This document shows positions 33,717-41,175 of a DNA stretch of 56,199 nt, piece by piece. Origin of the DNA: Paenisporosarcina macmurdoensis (GTDB taxonomy: Bacteria > Bacillota > Bacilli > Bacillales_A > Planococcaceae); contig NZ_JBHSRI010000011.1 in NCBI RefSeq assembly GCF_042658845.1, forward strand, positions 1-56,199, written 5' to 3'. A model generated the notes under the pieces. The model did no database searches and was not told where the DNA came from. It saw only the letters and a program-made list of their open reading frames with translations. Each line of letters opens with the position of its first letter. Positions within the stretch are counted from its first letter, which is position 1. The translations under genes and the position numbers were made by a program.

Positions 33717-34016
33717 ATGCAATATCAAGCCGAACATGCATCCATCACGATTCCATCAGGAGATCACGTAGTTAGTTTACGAAATCGTAAGCGTATGGAC
33801 TTAACATCTGTCAAATCCATTGAGCGTTTTGACGCAGAAGAGTTTGTAGTAAGAACTTCACAAGGACATTTAAATATTAAAGGTGAAGAGTTACGCATTG
33901 TTCATTTAGATGTGGACAAAGGGTTACTGACACTCGAAGGTCTTGTACGAACATTCCAATACGATGATGAAGATCGTGAACCTAGCCGTAATTTCCTGCA
34001 TAAATTGTTTGGATGA
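33717..34016 (+). CDS. yabP: Sporulation protein YabP
   Basis: A 99-residue spore-formation protein (YabP/YqfC family), mother-cell sigma-E regulated in B. subtilis, exact role unknown. The family features are seen: HASITIPSGDHVVSLRNRKRM at the N-terminus, SVKSIERFDAEEFVVRTSQG and GEELRIVHLDVDKGLLTLEG. ATG 33717 follows AAAGGAGGA. A CATATAGT at 33678-33685 resembles a sigma-E -10 but lacks a clear -35. The stop overlaps the yabQ ATG by four bases. Confidence 0.94.
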   Translation: MQYQAEHASITIPSGDHVVSLRNRKRMDLTSVKSIERFDAEEFVVRTSQGHLNIKGEELRIVHLDVDKGLLTLEGLVRTFQYDDEDREPSRNFLHKLFG

Positions 34017-34486
34017 CGATTTCATATCAATTCTTAAGTCTGTTGGCCATGATTTTAAGTGGCGTGGCCACAGGTTTTCTAGTTGAAAGTTTTCGCGACA
34101 GTTGCCAAGCTCTCCGTCCAGGTGCATTACTCAGGCGTTACCAAAGGTTTTTTGAAATTTTTTTATGGGTAGGACTCGGAATCGCGAGTTTTTACTTATT
34201 ATTTCATATAAGAGATGGAACTTGGAGAATATATGACCCGTGTGCTCAAATTATAGGAATCATTAGTTATGAATTGTGGTTTCGCAAGCCAATGCTCTTA
34301 GGGAGACATGTATTTATGCGATTAATCGCTCAGCCCATATGGTGGATTCTACATGTAATTGTGACAATTATTCGTACTATTTTGCGCATCATTATTAAAA
34401 TATGTATGACTATACTATGGCCATTAATAAAAGTATTTGAAAAAATAATTGAAAAAATACCCCGAAGGTCCCTTCAAAAAAAGTAA
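34013..34486 (+). CDS. yabQ: Sporulation membrane protein YabQ
   Basis: Integral membrane protein required for spore cortex formation. The 157 residues contain about four hydrophobic segments (about 5-25, 46-66, 77-95, 108-140) and a basic C-terminus (EKIIEKIPRRSLQKK). Conserved family elements include the SGVATGFLVESFRD start and the F-W-x-x-G-L helix. It is coupled to yabP by an ATGA overlap and has no binding site of its own that stands out. The C-terminus appears shorter than in B. subtilis, from memory. Confidence 0.9.
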   Translation: MTISYQFLSLLAMILSGVATGFLVESFRDSCQALRPGALLRRYQRFFEIFLWVGLGIASFYLLFHIRDGTWRIYDPCAQIIGIISYELWFRKPMLLGRHVFMRLIAQPIWWILHVIVTIIRTILRIIIKICMTILWPLIKVFEKIIEKIPRRSLQKK

Positions 34487-34501
34487 TTTATCAGTTATAA
34501 T
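34473..34501 (+). promoter_or_regulatory. Possible sigma-A promoter of divIC
   Basis: TTCAAA (34473-34478), 17 bases, TATAAT (34496-34501), 45 bases before the divIC ATG and overlapping the yabQ stop. Confidence 0.5.
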
Positions 34502-34546
34502 AGCAACTACTAATTAGTTGACAAATTATGGCTGGGAGTGAACAAC

Positions 34547-34969
34547 ATGGGTGTGAATAACCGTAAAAATGAAGAAAATCGTAATGTTTCATCCATTAAT
34601 AAGGATTATGTCCGCTCGGTAGAACGCCAAGAGAAGCGTGAAAAAGCACATAAAATTCGTTTGTTTAGACGATTGAGTGCTTTTGCTGTCATCGTAGTCC
34701 TGGTTATGGGTTGGCTAACTCTTACAATGTTTGATAAATCACAAGCACTAGCTGCTAAAGAAAGCAAAAAGTCAGAAGTTCTTCAATCGCTAGAACAAGT
34801 TCAAGATGAACAAGACATGTTGAAATCTCAAATTTTAAAATTAAATGATGATGACTATATTGCGAAGCTTGCAAGAAAAGAATACTTCCTTTCAGATGAT
34901 AACGAAATAATTTTTGCTATCCCTGAAAATGAAGGAAATGACGACAAAAACATTGATTCAAAAGAGTAG
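34547..34969 (+). CDS. divIC: Cell division protein DivIC (FtsB-like)
   Basis: Bitopic septal protein that with FtsL and DivIB forms the trimeric core activating septal peptidoglycan synthesis. From ATG 34547 (six bases after GGGAGTG) it has 140 residues: a basic cytoplasmic N-terminus (about 1-42), one membrane helix (about 43-62, AFAVIVVLVMGWLTL), an extracellular coiled coil (about 66-108) and the conserved DDYIAKLARKEYFLSDDNEIIF motif near the end. This shape and its place after yabQ are characteristic. Confidence 0.95.
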   Translation: MGVNNRKNEENRNVSSINKDYVRSVERQEKREKAHKIRLFRRLSAFAVIVVLVMGWLTLTMFDKSQALAAKESKKSEVLQSLEQVQDEQDMLKSQILKLNDDDYIAKLARKEYFLSDDNEIIFAIPENEGNDDKNIDSKE

Positions 34970-34989
34970 TCTTATTGACACTCTTTTTT
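34960..34989 (+). terminator. Terminator after divIC
   Basis: AAAGAGT/ACTCTTT with an inner GTC/GAC, then a T run; the left arm covers the divIC stop codon. Confidence 0.75.
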
Positions 34990-35094
34990 TGTTGGCTATA
35001 ATTAAGAGTGGAGATCTTTATTTTCGGATCCGATTTTACTATTACAAGGCTTCTAAAGGAGCCGGCTTAATTTCTAAGGAGGAGCATTTTTTTT

Positions 35095-35517
35095 ATGTCA
35101 ATTGAAGTAGGCAGCAAGGTACAAGGTAAAGTAACAGGAATCACAAATTTCGGCGCATTCGTAGAACTACCAGGTGGCTCAACGGGTCTTGTTCATATCA
35201 GTGAAGTCGCTGACAACTATGTAAAAGATATCAACGAGCATTTGAAAGTCGGCGATATGGTTGAAGTTAAAGTGATGAATGTGGAAGCTGACGGCAAAAT
35301 CGGCTTATCTATTCGTAAAGCCAAGCCACAAGCTGAGCGACCAGAACGTCCTCAACGTCCACGCCCGAATAGTCGTCCAAACGATCGAGATCGTCCGTTT
35401 AAAGAGAATTTTGAACAAAAAATGGCACGTTTCTTAAAAGACAGTGAAGAACGTTTGACCACTTTAAAACGTGCCACTGAAACGAAACGTGGCGGTCGCG
35501 GCGCGAAACGAGGATAA
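35095..35517 (+). CDS. yabR: S1-domain RNA-binding protein YabR
   Basis: A 140-residue protein with a single S1 RNA-binding domain at residues 1-75 (VGSKVQGKVTGITNFGAFVE, GLVHISEVADNYVKDI, GDMVEVKVMNVEADGKIGLS). A proline/arginine-rich linker follows (about 80-105) and a basic C-terminus ends in GGRGAKRG. Related to GSP13 and polynucleotide phosphorylase S1 domains; role is probably RNA or ribosome binding, not proven. ATG 35095 follows AAGGAGGAGC. Conserved neighbour of divIC. Confidence 0.94.
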   Translation: MSIEVGSKVQGKVTGITNFGAFVELPGGSTGLVHISEVADNYVKDINEHLKVGDMVEVKVMNVEADGKIGLSIRKAKPQAERPERPQRPRPNSRPNDRDRPFKENFEQKMARFLKDSEERLTTLKRATETKRGGRGAKRG

Positions 35518-35554
35518 TTGCTGGCTGTTTTGATCGTAGAAAAAGTGTTTTTAC

Positions 35555-35587
35555 AACATCCCTGCTGATATGCAGGGATGTTTTTTT
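35555..35587 (+). terminator. Terminator after yabR
   Basis: ACATCCCTGC/GCAGGGATGT 10-bp stem followed by seven T. Confidence 0.93.
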
Positions 35588-35628
35588 GTTGTTATAAGAA
35601 ATTTCATTTTTATTTGAACTACTTTCAT

Positions 35629-35743
35629 CGTCCACTCAACTTGGCTTATCGTCCATTCAACTTGAGTTTCCGTCCACTCAATTGAGGTTATCGTCCATTT
35701 AATTTGATTATCGTCCACTCGCGTAACGTAATCGTCCATTCGC
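35629..35743. repeat. 21-bp tandem repeat (CGTCCAnTCAAnTTG type), six copies
   Basis: CGTCCA recurs at 35629, 35650, 35671, 35692, 35712 and 35733 (spacings 21, 21, 21, 20, 21), with units like TATCGTCCATTCAACTTGAGT. On the - strand the open frame repeats (S/Q)xEWT(I/E). The sequence is unrelated to the 21-bp array at 437-515, but the period is the same. It lies in the 896-base yabR-DinB gap. Confidence 0.85.
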
Positions 35744-35882
35744 TTGCAGAAGGACACCATTCTTCCCCAGATGGACAGCGGTCTCTATGAGTGACTTAGT
35801 TATTTTAACAAGATAAGAAAGTGTATAATTTTAGTTCCATAAATCCAGTGTTTCAGGGACAAAAGATTGATTCATTAATAGT

Positions 35883-36010
35883 GTTGATTTCCGTTTCAAG
35901 CGGACGCTTTCCGAGGGGCGGGCGGTGAGCCTCCTCGGTCGCTTCGCGATCTGCGGGGTCTCACCTGTCCCGCTGATCCCGCCGGAGTCGCCGCCTTCCA
36001 CTACAATCAA
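35883..36010. repeat. GC-rich ~128-bp intergenic element
   Basis: A sharply bounded GC-rich block in AT-rich surroundings, starting TTGATTTCCGTTTCAAGCGG and ending GCCTTCCACTACAATCAA, so its ends are TTGATT/AATCAA. Inside are GGCGGGCGGTGAGCCTCCTC, GGGGTCTCACCTGTCCCGCT and CCGGAGTCGCCGCC. I recall near-identical blocks in many Bacillaceae genomes. Between 36011 and 36413 I see nothing else I can name apart from a small GGGC/GCCC hairpin with a T tail near 36159-36184. Confidence 0.8.
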
Positions 36011-36413
36011 TGAAGTGAGTAGTAAACAGCAAGAAAATCTATCAATAGCTTATTGCTAAGACACGAATAAATGATTCTAAGTTAAGCTAGAGATAGAACC
36101 AACCTATAATCCAAGTTGCCATCAACAGGCTACTATGGTTACTCTTATTAAAAGGATAGGGCGCACTTTTTGCCCGGTTTTTCTTAGTAGTCTCAGCATG
36201 ATAATTTCATTTCTGGATAAAGGAAATCTGTCATATGCGAAGCGTACGGAAGACCGAAAAATCTCAACGCTCATTAAAATAAAGAATAATAAACTTTTTG
36301 CAATGGCTGGTCTAAGGTTATCTTGGAAGTCACCGAACTGGGAGCTTGGTCCGTTGTGGAATAAAGGGATTGATAGCTGTAGTAGCGAAAAATAACAGAA
36401 AGGGGTGTGGGTT

Positions 36414-36872
36414 ATGAGTAAACAACAAATTTTAAGAACACATAAAAATTATCAAATGTGGTTGGATTCTTTAAAAGAACTAACACCTGAACAAGCAATG
36501 AGTCCATACATGCCAGGAAAATGGTCACCAAATGAGATTATTATGCATTTGGCGGAATGGGATCGCTTCACTACGGAAGAGAGACTTCCTGAAATGAAAG
36601 AAGGGGGTAAACTTGAAAGTTTTCCAGCATTCGAAGAGTTTAATGCAAAAGCTGCAGCACGTGCTGCTGAACAAACATTTGAAGAAACCATTGCTTATGC
36701 GAAAAGTGAACGTCAGCGTATTACGCAAAAACTTCAAGAAGTAGATGAAAGTGAATGGGACAAAGAATTTCAAATTGGTCATCACACTTTGTCGATTACG
36801 AGCTATTTCACTGATTTTTGGGAGCATGATGAACATCACAAACGACAAATTGAGCGTGTAAGAAGTAGATAA
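36414..36872 (+). CDS. DinB-like superfamily protein, function unknown
   Basis: A 152-residue protein with the four-helix DinB/YfiT-like fold signature: HLAEWDRFTTEERLP near residue 43-57 and a late histidine cluster FWEHDEHHKRQIE (about 135-147) that could bind a divalent metal with the first histidine. Members include bacillithiol-dependent transferases, ClbS-type resistance proteins and many of unknown role; nothing here selects among them. ATG 36414 follows AGAAAGGGGTG. It is not part of the conserved B. subtilis order at this site, and shares a terminator with the tRNA genes on the other strand. Confidence 0.82.
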   Translation: MSKQQILRTHKNYQMWLDSLKELTPEQAMSPYMPGKWSPNEIIMHLAEWDRFTTEERLPEMKEGGKLESFPAFEEFNAKAAARAAEQTFEETIAYAKSERQRITQKLQEVDESEWDKEFQIGHHTLSITSYFTDFWEHDEHHKRQIERVRSR

Positions 36873-36896
36873 ACGAAGATTTTGTAGGTATGCAAA

Positions 36897-36937
36897 TAAA
36901 AAAACTCACAAGAGAATATTCTCTTGTGAGTTTTTTT
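36897..36937. terminator. Bidirectional terminator between the DinB-like gene and tRNA genes
   Basis: AAAAACTCACAAGAG and CTCTTGTGAGTTTTT pair perfectly over 15 bases around a 6-base loop; A and T runs serve both strands. Confidence 0.95.
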
Positions 36938-36940
36938 GGA

Positions 36941-37012
36941 TGACCCCTACGGGATTCGAACCCGTGTTACCGCCGTGAAAGGGCGGTGTCTTAACCGCTT
37001 GACCAAGGGGCC
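36941..37012 (-). tRNA. tRNA-Glu (anticodon TTC)
   Basis: On the - strand a full 72-base cloverleaf: acceptor GGCCCCT/AGGGGTC, D arm with GGTCAAGCGGTTAAGAC, anticodon stem CGCC and loop CTTTCAC with TTC, T arm CGGGTTCGAATCCCG. Discriminator A is present; CCA is not encoded next to it. Identity as glutamate follows from the anticodon. Confidence 0.96.
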
Positions 37013-37064
37013 GAGGAAAAGCGTTTTGCCGCACTTTTCAATGCGCATATGCGCTTTTCTGTAA

Positions 37065-37138
37065 TGGCGGCCGAGGGGATCGAACCCCCGACCTCACGGG
37101 TATGAACCGTACGCTCTAGCCAGCTGAGCTAGGCCGCC
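37065..37138 (-). tRNA. tRNA-Met, elongator (anticodon CAT)
   Basis: On the - strand a 74-base cloverleaf: acceptor GGCGGCC/GGCCGCC, D arm TAGCTCAGCTGGCTAGAGC, anticodon stem-loop TACGG-TTCATAC-CCGTG, T arm GGGGGTTCGATCCCC, discriminator A. It matches the elongator tRNA-Met found at this chromosomal place in B. subtilis. It is transcribed before tRNA-Glu; a perfect GCGCATATGCGC palindrome lies between them (37043-37054). Confidence 0.95.
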
Positions 37139-37158
37139 GTCTTTAAAGAACATTTATA

Positions 37159-37188
37159 ATAATACAAGTGAACATGTGGTAGTGTCAA
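37159..37188 (-). promoter_or_regulatory. Sigma-A promoter of the tRNA-Met/tRNA-Glu pair
   Basis: On the - strand TTGACA (37183-37188), 18 bases, TATTAT (37159-37164), about 20 bases before the tRNA-Met 5' end. It is divergent from the spoIIE promoter, 73 bases away. Confidence 0.75.
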
Positions 37189-37226
37189 GCGGTCTTTTAA
37201 AAGTTTATCCCGTATCTTCTGATATT

Positions 37227-37268
37227 TCGTCGAAATGTTTTTGTTCCGCACTGTCAAGAATTGACAAA
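37227..37268 (+). promoter_or_regulatory. Spo0A-like boxes upstream of and over the spoIIE -35
   Basis: TCGTCGAA (37227-37234) differs by one base from the 0A-box core TGTCGAA. TTGACAAA (37261-37268), complement TTTGTCAA, overlaps the -35 hexamer. Spo0A~P activation of spoIIE through boxes in this region is established in B. subtilis. Confidence 0.6.
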
Positions 37269-37293
37269 CTTTAAACAACCCTTCTCCTATAAT
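37261..37293 (+). promoter_or_regulatory. spoIIE promoter: sigma-A with 21-bp spacing
   Basis: TTGACA (37261-37266) and TATAAT (37288-37293), both perfect, are separated by 21 bases instead of 17. Such long spacing is a known property of Spo0A-activated spoIIE/spoIIG promoters. Confidence 0.82.
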
Positions 37294-37324
37294 GAAAATT
37301 ATCGTAAGGGAAGGGATTGGTTTC

Positions 37325-39742
37325 ATGAAGTCACTAACAACTGATGGTATGAAGAAAATACCCGTTTGGAGCAGGTGGATGCTCTTAGTAAAAAAGAAAA
37401 AGTTAAAAATCATGCTATCTGCCTTAATCTTATTCTTTGCATTCTTCTTATCAAAAGCGGTGTTATTTGAAGCAGCCGTGCCATTCTTTTTACCTGTTTG
37501 GGCCATCGTGGCCAGAAGGTATCCACGTTATCTACCGTTTGTTTGGATTGGGGGGATCAGTGGGAGCTTAACGCTCGGAATAGGTCAGGCAGTTCTCCAT
37601 GTATTGCAAATAGGTGGCTATCAAGCAGTAAGCCAAGTTCTAAAAAATAAAAAGTTCATACCATTTCAAGTTGCTATGGTGATCTTGCTTGTCCAGTTTG
37701 GCTGGCAGTGGGTATCATACGGCGGAGACATACCATTGTCGGTGTCTTTACTCGTTATGTATGAAAGCATCTTATCAGCGATTATGACGGTCTTTTTATT
37801 CCAATTATTTGTTCCCATGCACGCTTTAACGACAGCGAAATGGACGTTTGAACGAATAGGTGCAGCGGTTATGGTGAGTGCTTTGATGTTAACTGGGATG
37901 GGAGGGTTGTTATTTGGTCTCATTTCAGTACCTCTTGTGCTAGTCCATATTGTACTATTTGGAGCGGTGAGTGTAGGTGGAGTTTTCGTGGGAACAGCTG
38001 TTGCTACGATTATGGGAACTATTCTTAGTTTATCCCAACTATCGTTTAGCGGCATGATTGCGGTTTATGCCTTATCGGGTTTATGTGCCGGGCTGTTTCA
38101 AAATAAAAACCGATTATGGATTGCTAGCGGTTCTTTCGGAGCTGCGTTATTCTTCACTGTATACGACACAACCTTACCGCTTGATAAAGTTTATTTTGCT
38201 TCACTCGCTTGTGCGAGCATGATTTATTTTATATTACCAACTACTTGGATAAACTATGCTCAGAATCAGTTTTTCCCAAAACCATCATCAGTTCTTTTTA
38301 AAAGACAACAATGGCTAACAGATAAAGTGAATACACAATTATTCGACTTCCAACAGTTTGTTGAATTTATTACTCAACTTGTAAACGATCGCTTTCCTAC
38401 ACATAAAGAAACTGCTTCAACTAGCCAATCACCCGATTATTCTGTATGTGGAACTTGCTTTAGGCAAGATAAGTGCTGGGGTGCTGCAGGTAAAGGGATG
38501 TATCCAGTGGTTGAAGAATGGAAAGAAATGAGAGCCCATACGAAGTCAGGGGTTCGTTATCGCTTAAATGATCGGATTCAAGAAAAATGTGTGCGTTCGA
38601 ACGGCTTGGTTGATGCACTTGAAGAAGAGTACGCAAACAACAAACTCGCTGGACATTATGCTCATGGGAAAAAGATGCTTGCCTACCAATTGCGTGACAT
38701 GAGTCAACATGTCAGTGATCTTATGGCGGATCTTCAGATGAATGAAGCAAATCATGAATCGGAAGAAGAGAAAATTTCAAGACGTTTAGATGATGCCAAA
38801 ATTGCGCATTTTCAAATTGATATGCTTTCCGAAGAACAAGGAGCAAGAAAAATTGTTTGTTGTTTACCAATCAAACAAGCAGAGTGGGAAACGAATCAAA
38901 TGATAGGTGAGCGACTTATCATGCCGATTCTCCATGAATTATATGATGAACCATTTGAAATTAGTCGTACTTCTGAAATTCAGGATCCATTTCCACATCT
39001 TCAAATCACTTTTCAATCGGCTGTTAGATTTTCGTATGATTATGGGGTATTTACGAGATCGTACCAGAATACGGTATATTCAGGGGATGCCCATAGTGTC
39101 ATTCCGTTGCATAGTGGACTCGTTGCATTCGTATTATCAGATGGTATGGGTCAAAACATGGAAGCGTATCATGAAAGTAGAAAAGTCATTCGCTTATTAC
39201 GAGAATGTTTGCAACATCAAATGAATCCGGAAACAGCGATGCATACGCTACATTACGTCATGTCTCTCAAACACCATTCAGATTTATATGCAACAGTGGA
39301 TTTAGCGCTACTTGATTTACAGCAAGGTAAACTATGGTCATTTAAAGCAGGAAGCATGTCAACGTATTTACTCAGAGGAAAAGATTGTGTGAAAATCGAT
39401 AGTCAAAGTGTGCCAATTGGGTTCTTGCCAACCATGTCAGTGGACGCAGAAGAACGTATTGTAAAAGACGGAGATATTTTAGTTATGTTGTCAGACGGAA
39501 TGTTTTCACCAGACTACTCATTAGAGGAACAAGAAAACGAACTGATTCGTTTAATGAGAAAGTATGAATCGACACCAACTAGTTCACTCGCCGATGTATT
39601 GGCTGCTGAATTTAACAATAAATACCCAGCTGCTGAAGATGATCGAACGTTATTTGTGGTCAAAGTAAAGCACGCTGTCCCAGAATGGTCACTCTTTTCA
39701 CCATCTAATCGAAATATTTCCCGGGAAAGAATGATAAAATAG
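37325..39742 (+). CDS. spoIIE: Stage II sporulation protein E, membrane-bound serine phosphatase
   Basis: Dephosphorylates SpoIIAA-P to free sigma-F in the forespore and takes part in polar septum formation through FtsZ. From ATG 37325 (binding site AAGGGAAGGG) it has 805 residues: a membrane domain with about ten helices (about 30-320), a central regulatory/FtsZ-binding region (about 330-580, with CGTCFRQDKCWG), and a C-terminal PP2C-type phosphatase (about 590-795) with VLSDGMGQNMEA, LSDGMF and EDDRTLFVVK carrying metal-binding aspartates. An in-frame ATG at 37292 falls inside the -10 hexamer and is excluded. In B. subtilis yabS and yabT follow; here tilS comes 26 bases later. Confidence 0.97.
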   Translation: MKSLTTDGMKKIPVWSRWMLLVKKKKLKIMLSALILFFAFFLSKAVLFEAAVPFFLPVWAIVARRYPRYLPFVWIGGISGSLTLGIGQAVLHVLQIGGYQAVSQVLKNKKFIPFQVAMVILLVQFGWQWVSYGGDIPLSVSLLVMYESILSAIMTVFLFQLFVPMHALTTAKWTFERIGAAVMVSALMLTGMGGLLFGLISVPLVLVHIVLFGAVSVGGVFVGTAVATIMGTILSLSQLSFSGMIAVYALSGLCAGLFQNKNRLWIASGSFGAALFFTVYDTTLPLDKVYFASLACASMIYFILPTTWINYAQNQFFPKPSSVLFKRQQWLTDKVNTQLFDFQQFVEFITQLVNDRFPTHKETASTSQSPDYSVCGTCFRQDKCWGAAGKGMYPVVEEWKEMRAHTKSGVRYRLNDRIQEKCVRSNGLVDALEEEYANNKLAGHYAHGKKMLAYQLRDMSQHVSDLMADLQMNEANHESEEEKISRRLDDAKIAHFQIDMLSEEQGARKIVCCLPIKQAEWETNQMIGERLIMPILHELYDEPFEISRTSEIQDPFPHLQITFQSAVRFSYDYGVFTRSYQNTVYSGDAHSVIPLHSGLVAFVLSDGMGQNMEAYHESRKVIRLLRECLQHQMNPETAMHTLHYVMSLKHHSDLYATVDLALLDLQQGKLWSFKAGSMSTYLLRGKDCVKIDSQSVPIGFLPTMSVDAEERIVKDGDILVMLSDGMFSPDYSLEEQENELIRLMRKYESTPTSSLADVLAAEFNNKYPAAEDDRTLFVVKVKHAVPEWSLFSPSNRNISRERMIK

Positions 39743-39768
39743 AATCAAAGCTAGGAGGTGACAAGAAG

Positions 39769-41157
39769 TTGGACTTTCGTAATGACGTATTTTCTTATAT
39801 TCAAAAAGACAACTTAATAAGCAAAGGAGATCGACTTCTTGTTGCATGTTCTGGGGGCGCAGATTCAATTGCGCTCCTCACTTTTTTGCACAAACAAAAA
39901 GATTCTCTCGCAATCGAGATTGGTTGTATTCATGCTAATCATGGTCTTAGAGGGGAAGAGTCAGACGTAGATGAACGTTTTGTAAAGTCTGTGTGCGACA
40001 ATTGGAACATTCCCTTTCATAGTACAACGCTAGCTATACAAAGCATCCTCCTTCGTGAAAATGGAAACCTACAAGATATATGTCGCCGTGAACGTTATCA
40101 CTTTTTTGAACAAGTGATGGAGGAATGTAATTACAGCAAACTTGTAGTAGCACATCACGCCGATGACCAAGTAGAATCTGTATTGATGGGTTTAACGAGG
40201 GGAACAAGATCGAATGGGATGTATGCGAAGCGTCAATTTGGTACCGGTAAATTAATTCGTCCGTTTTTATCTGTCACACGAAAACAAATAGAACAATATT
40301 TAAATGAACAACACATTACATATCGTGAAGATTCGAGTAATAAAAAGGATACATATACGCGTAATCGATTCCGCCACCATATCGTACCGCTTGTCCAAGA
40401 AGAAAACCCGAATGTATCAGTGGCTATTACCAAATGGACACAGCAACAGCAACAAGATGAGCAATTGCTGGATAAGCTCGCCGTGACGGAATATGAAAAA
40501 ATCATTCGTTCATCGGCCACTCATTCACTGACAATAGACCTAGAACAATTTCAAGGTATCGAGGTTGCTTTACAAAAAAGAGTAGTTCTACTACTATTAA
40601 ACTATCTATACCCTACTGAAAGTTTATGGTTAAGCCATTCACTTATTGATCAAATCCATAACCAGTGTCTCGAACGTGATGGTTCAAGTGAGATTCATCT
40701 TCCAAATGGAAGAAAAGGTTTCCGCCACTACTCGACGATGCGGTTTTCTTTGGATGAAGCAAGCACACCGACAACCCCTACTGAAAGTGTTATTGTCATG
40801 GGGGAGTGGGTAACTGTCGGCTTGGACTTACGGATAAAGATGATTAATCGAGAAGCTGCGATTAATAGGGACAACGGATGGTATGTAACACTTAATCTAA
40901 GTGAACTACCTATTCATGTTCGGGGAAGACAACCGGGAGACCGATTGCTACTCAAAGGAATGGAAGAATCTAAGCGTTTGTCGCGTTTAATGATTGATGA
41001 AAAAGTTCCTCGACATAACCGTCAGGCTGTTCAATTGCTTGTCACACATCAAGGAGAGATAATTGGTGTACCAGGCGTGCGATTAGGTTCGCGTTTTACT
41101 AAACAGCCACATGAAGGTTGGACGCATCAGTTCATGATTGAAAAAGAGAGCCACTAA
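39769..41157 (+). CDS. tilS: tRNA(Ile)-lysidine synthase
   Basis: Converts C34 of the CAU-anticodon tRNA-Ile to lysidine, so it reads AUA as isoleucine; essential. The N-terminal PP-loop ATPase domain has SGGADS at residues 28-33, then HANHGLRGEESD and RRERYHFF, and VAHHADDQVES. The C-terminal part (about 230-462) comprises the TilS substrate-binding domains (GRQPGDR, RLSRLMIDEKVPRHNR). The start is TTG 39769, eight bases after AGGAGGTG; no ATG fits. 462 residues is normal. Confidence 0.96.
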   Translation: MDFRNDVFSYIQKDNLISKGDRLLVACSGGADSIALLTFLHKQKDSLAIEIGCIHANHGLRGEESDVDERFVKSVCDNWNIPFHSTTLAIQSILLRENGNLQDICRRERYHFFEQVMEECNYSKLVVAHHADDQVESVLMGLTRGTRSNGMYAKRQFGTGKLIRPFLSVTRKQIEQYLNEQHITYREDSSNKKDTYTRNRFRHHIVPLVQEENPNVSVAITKWTQQQQQDEQLLDKLAVTEYEKIIRSSATHSLTIDLEQFQGIEVALQKRVVLLLLNYLYPTESLWLSHSLIDQIHNQCLERDGSSEIHLPNGRKGFRHYSTMRFSLDEASTPTTPTESVIVMGEWVTVGLDLRIKMINREAAINRDNGWYVTLNLSELPIHVRGRQPGDRLLLKGMEESKRLSRLMIDEKVPRHNRQAVQLLVTHQGEIIGVPGVRLGSRFTKQPHEGWTHQFMIEKESH

Positions 41158-41175
41158 GCTCAAGGAGGAACCAAT

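Noticed and set aside
35551..35760. Open frame of 69 codons on the - strand over the CGTCCA array
   Set aside because: Starts beyond the array, ends in the yabR terminator, repeat-driven; no translation signals.
36135..36395. Open frame of 86 codons before the DinB-like gene
   Set aside because: No clear binding site or domain. The last part has faint likeness to the start of effector-binding (GyrI-like) proteins, too weak to call; it crosses a hairpin with a T tail.
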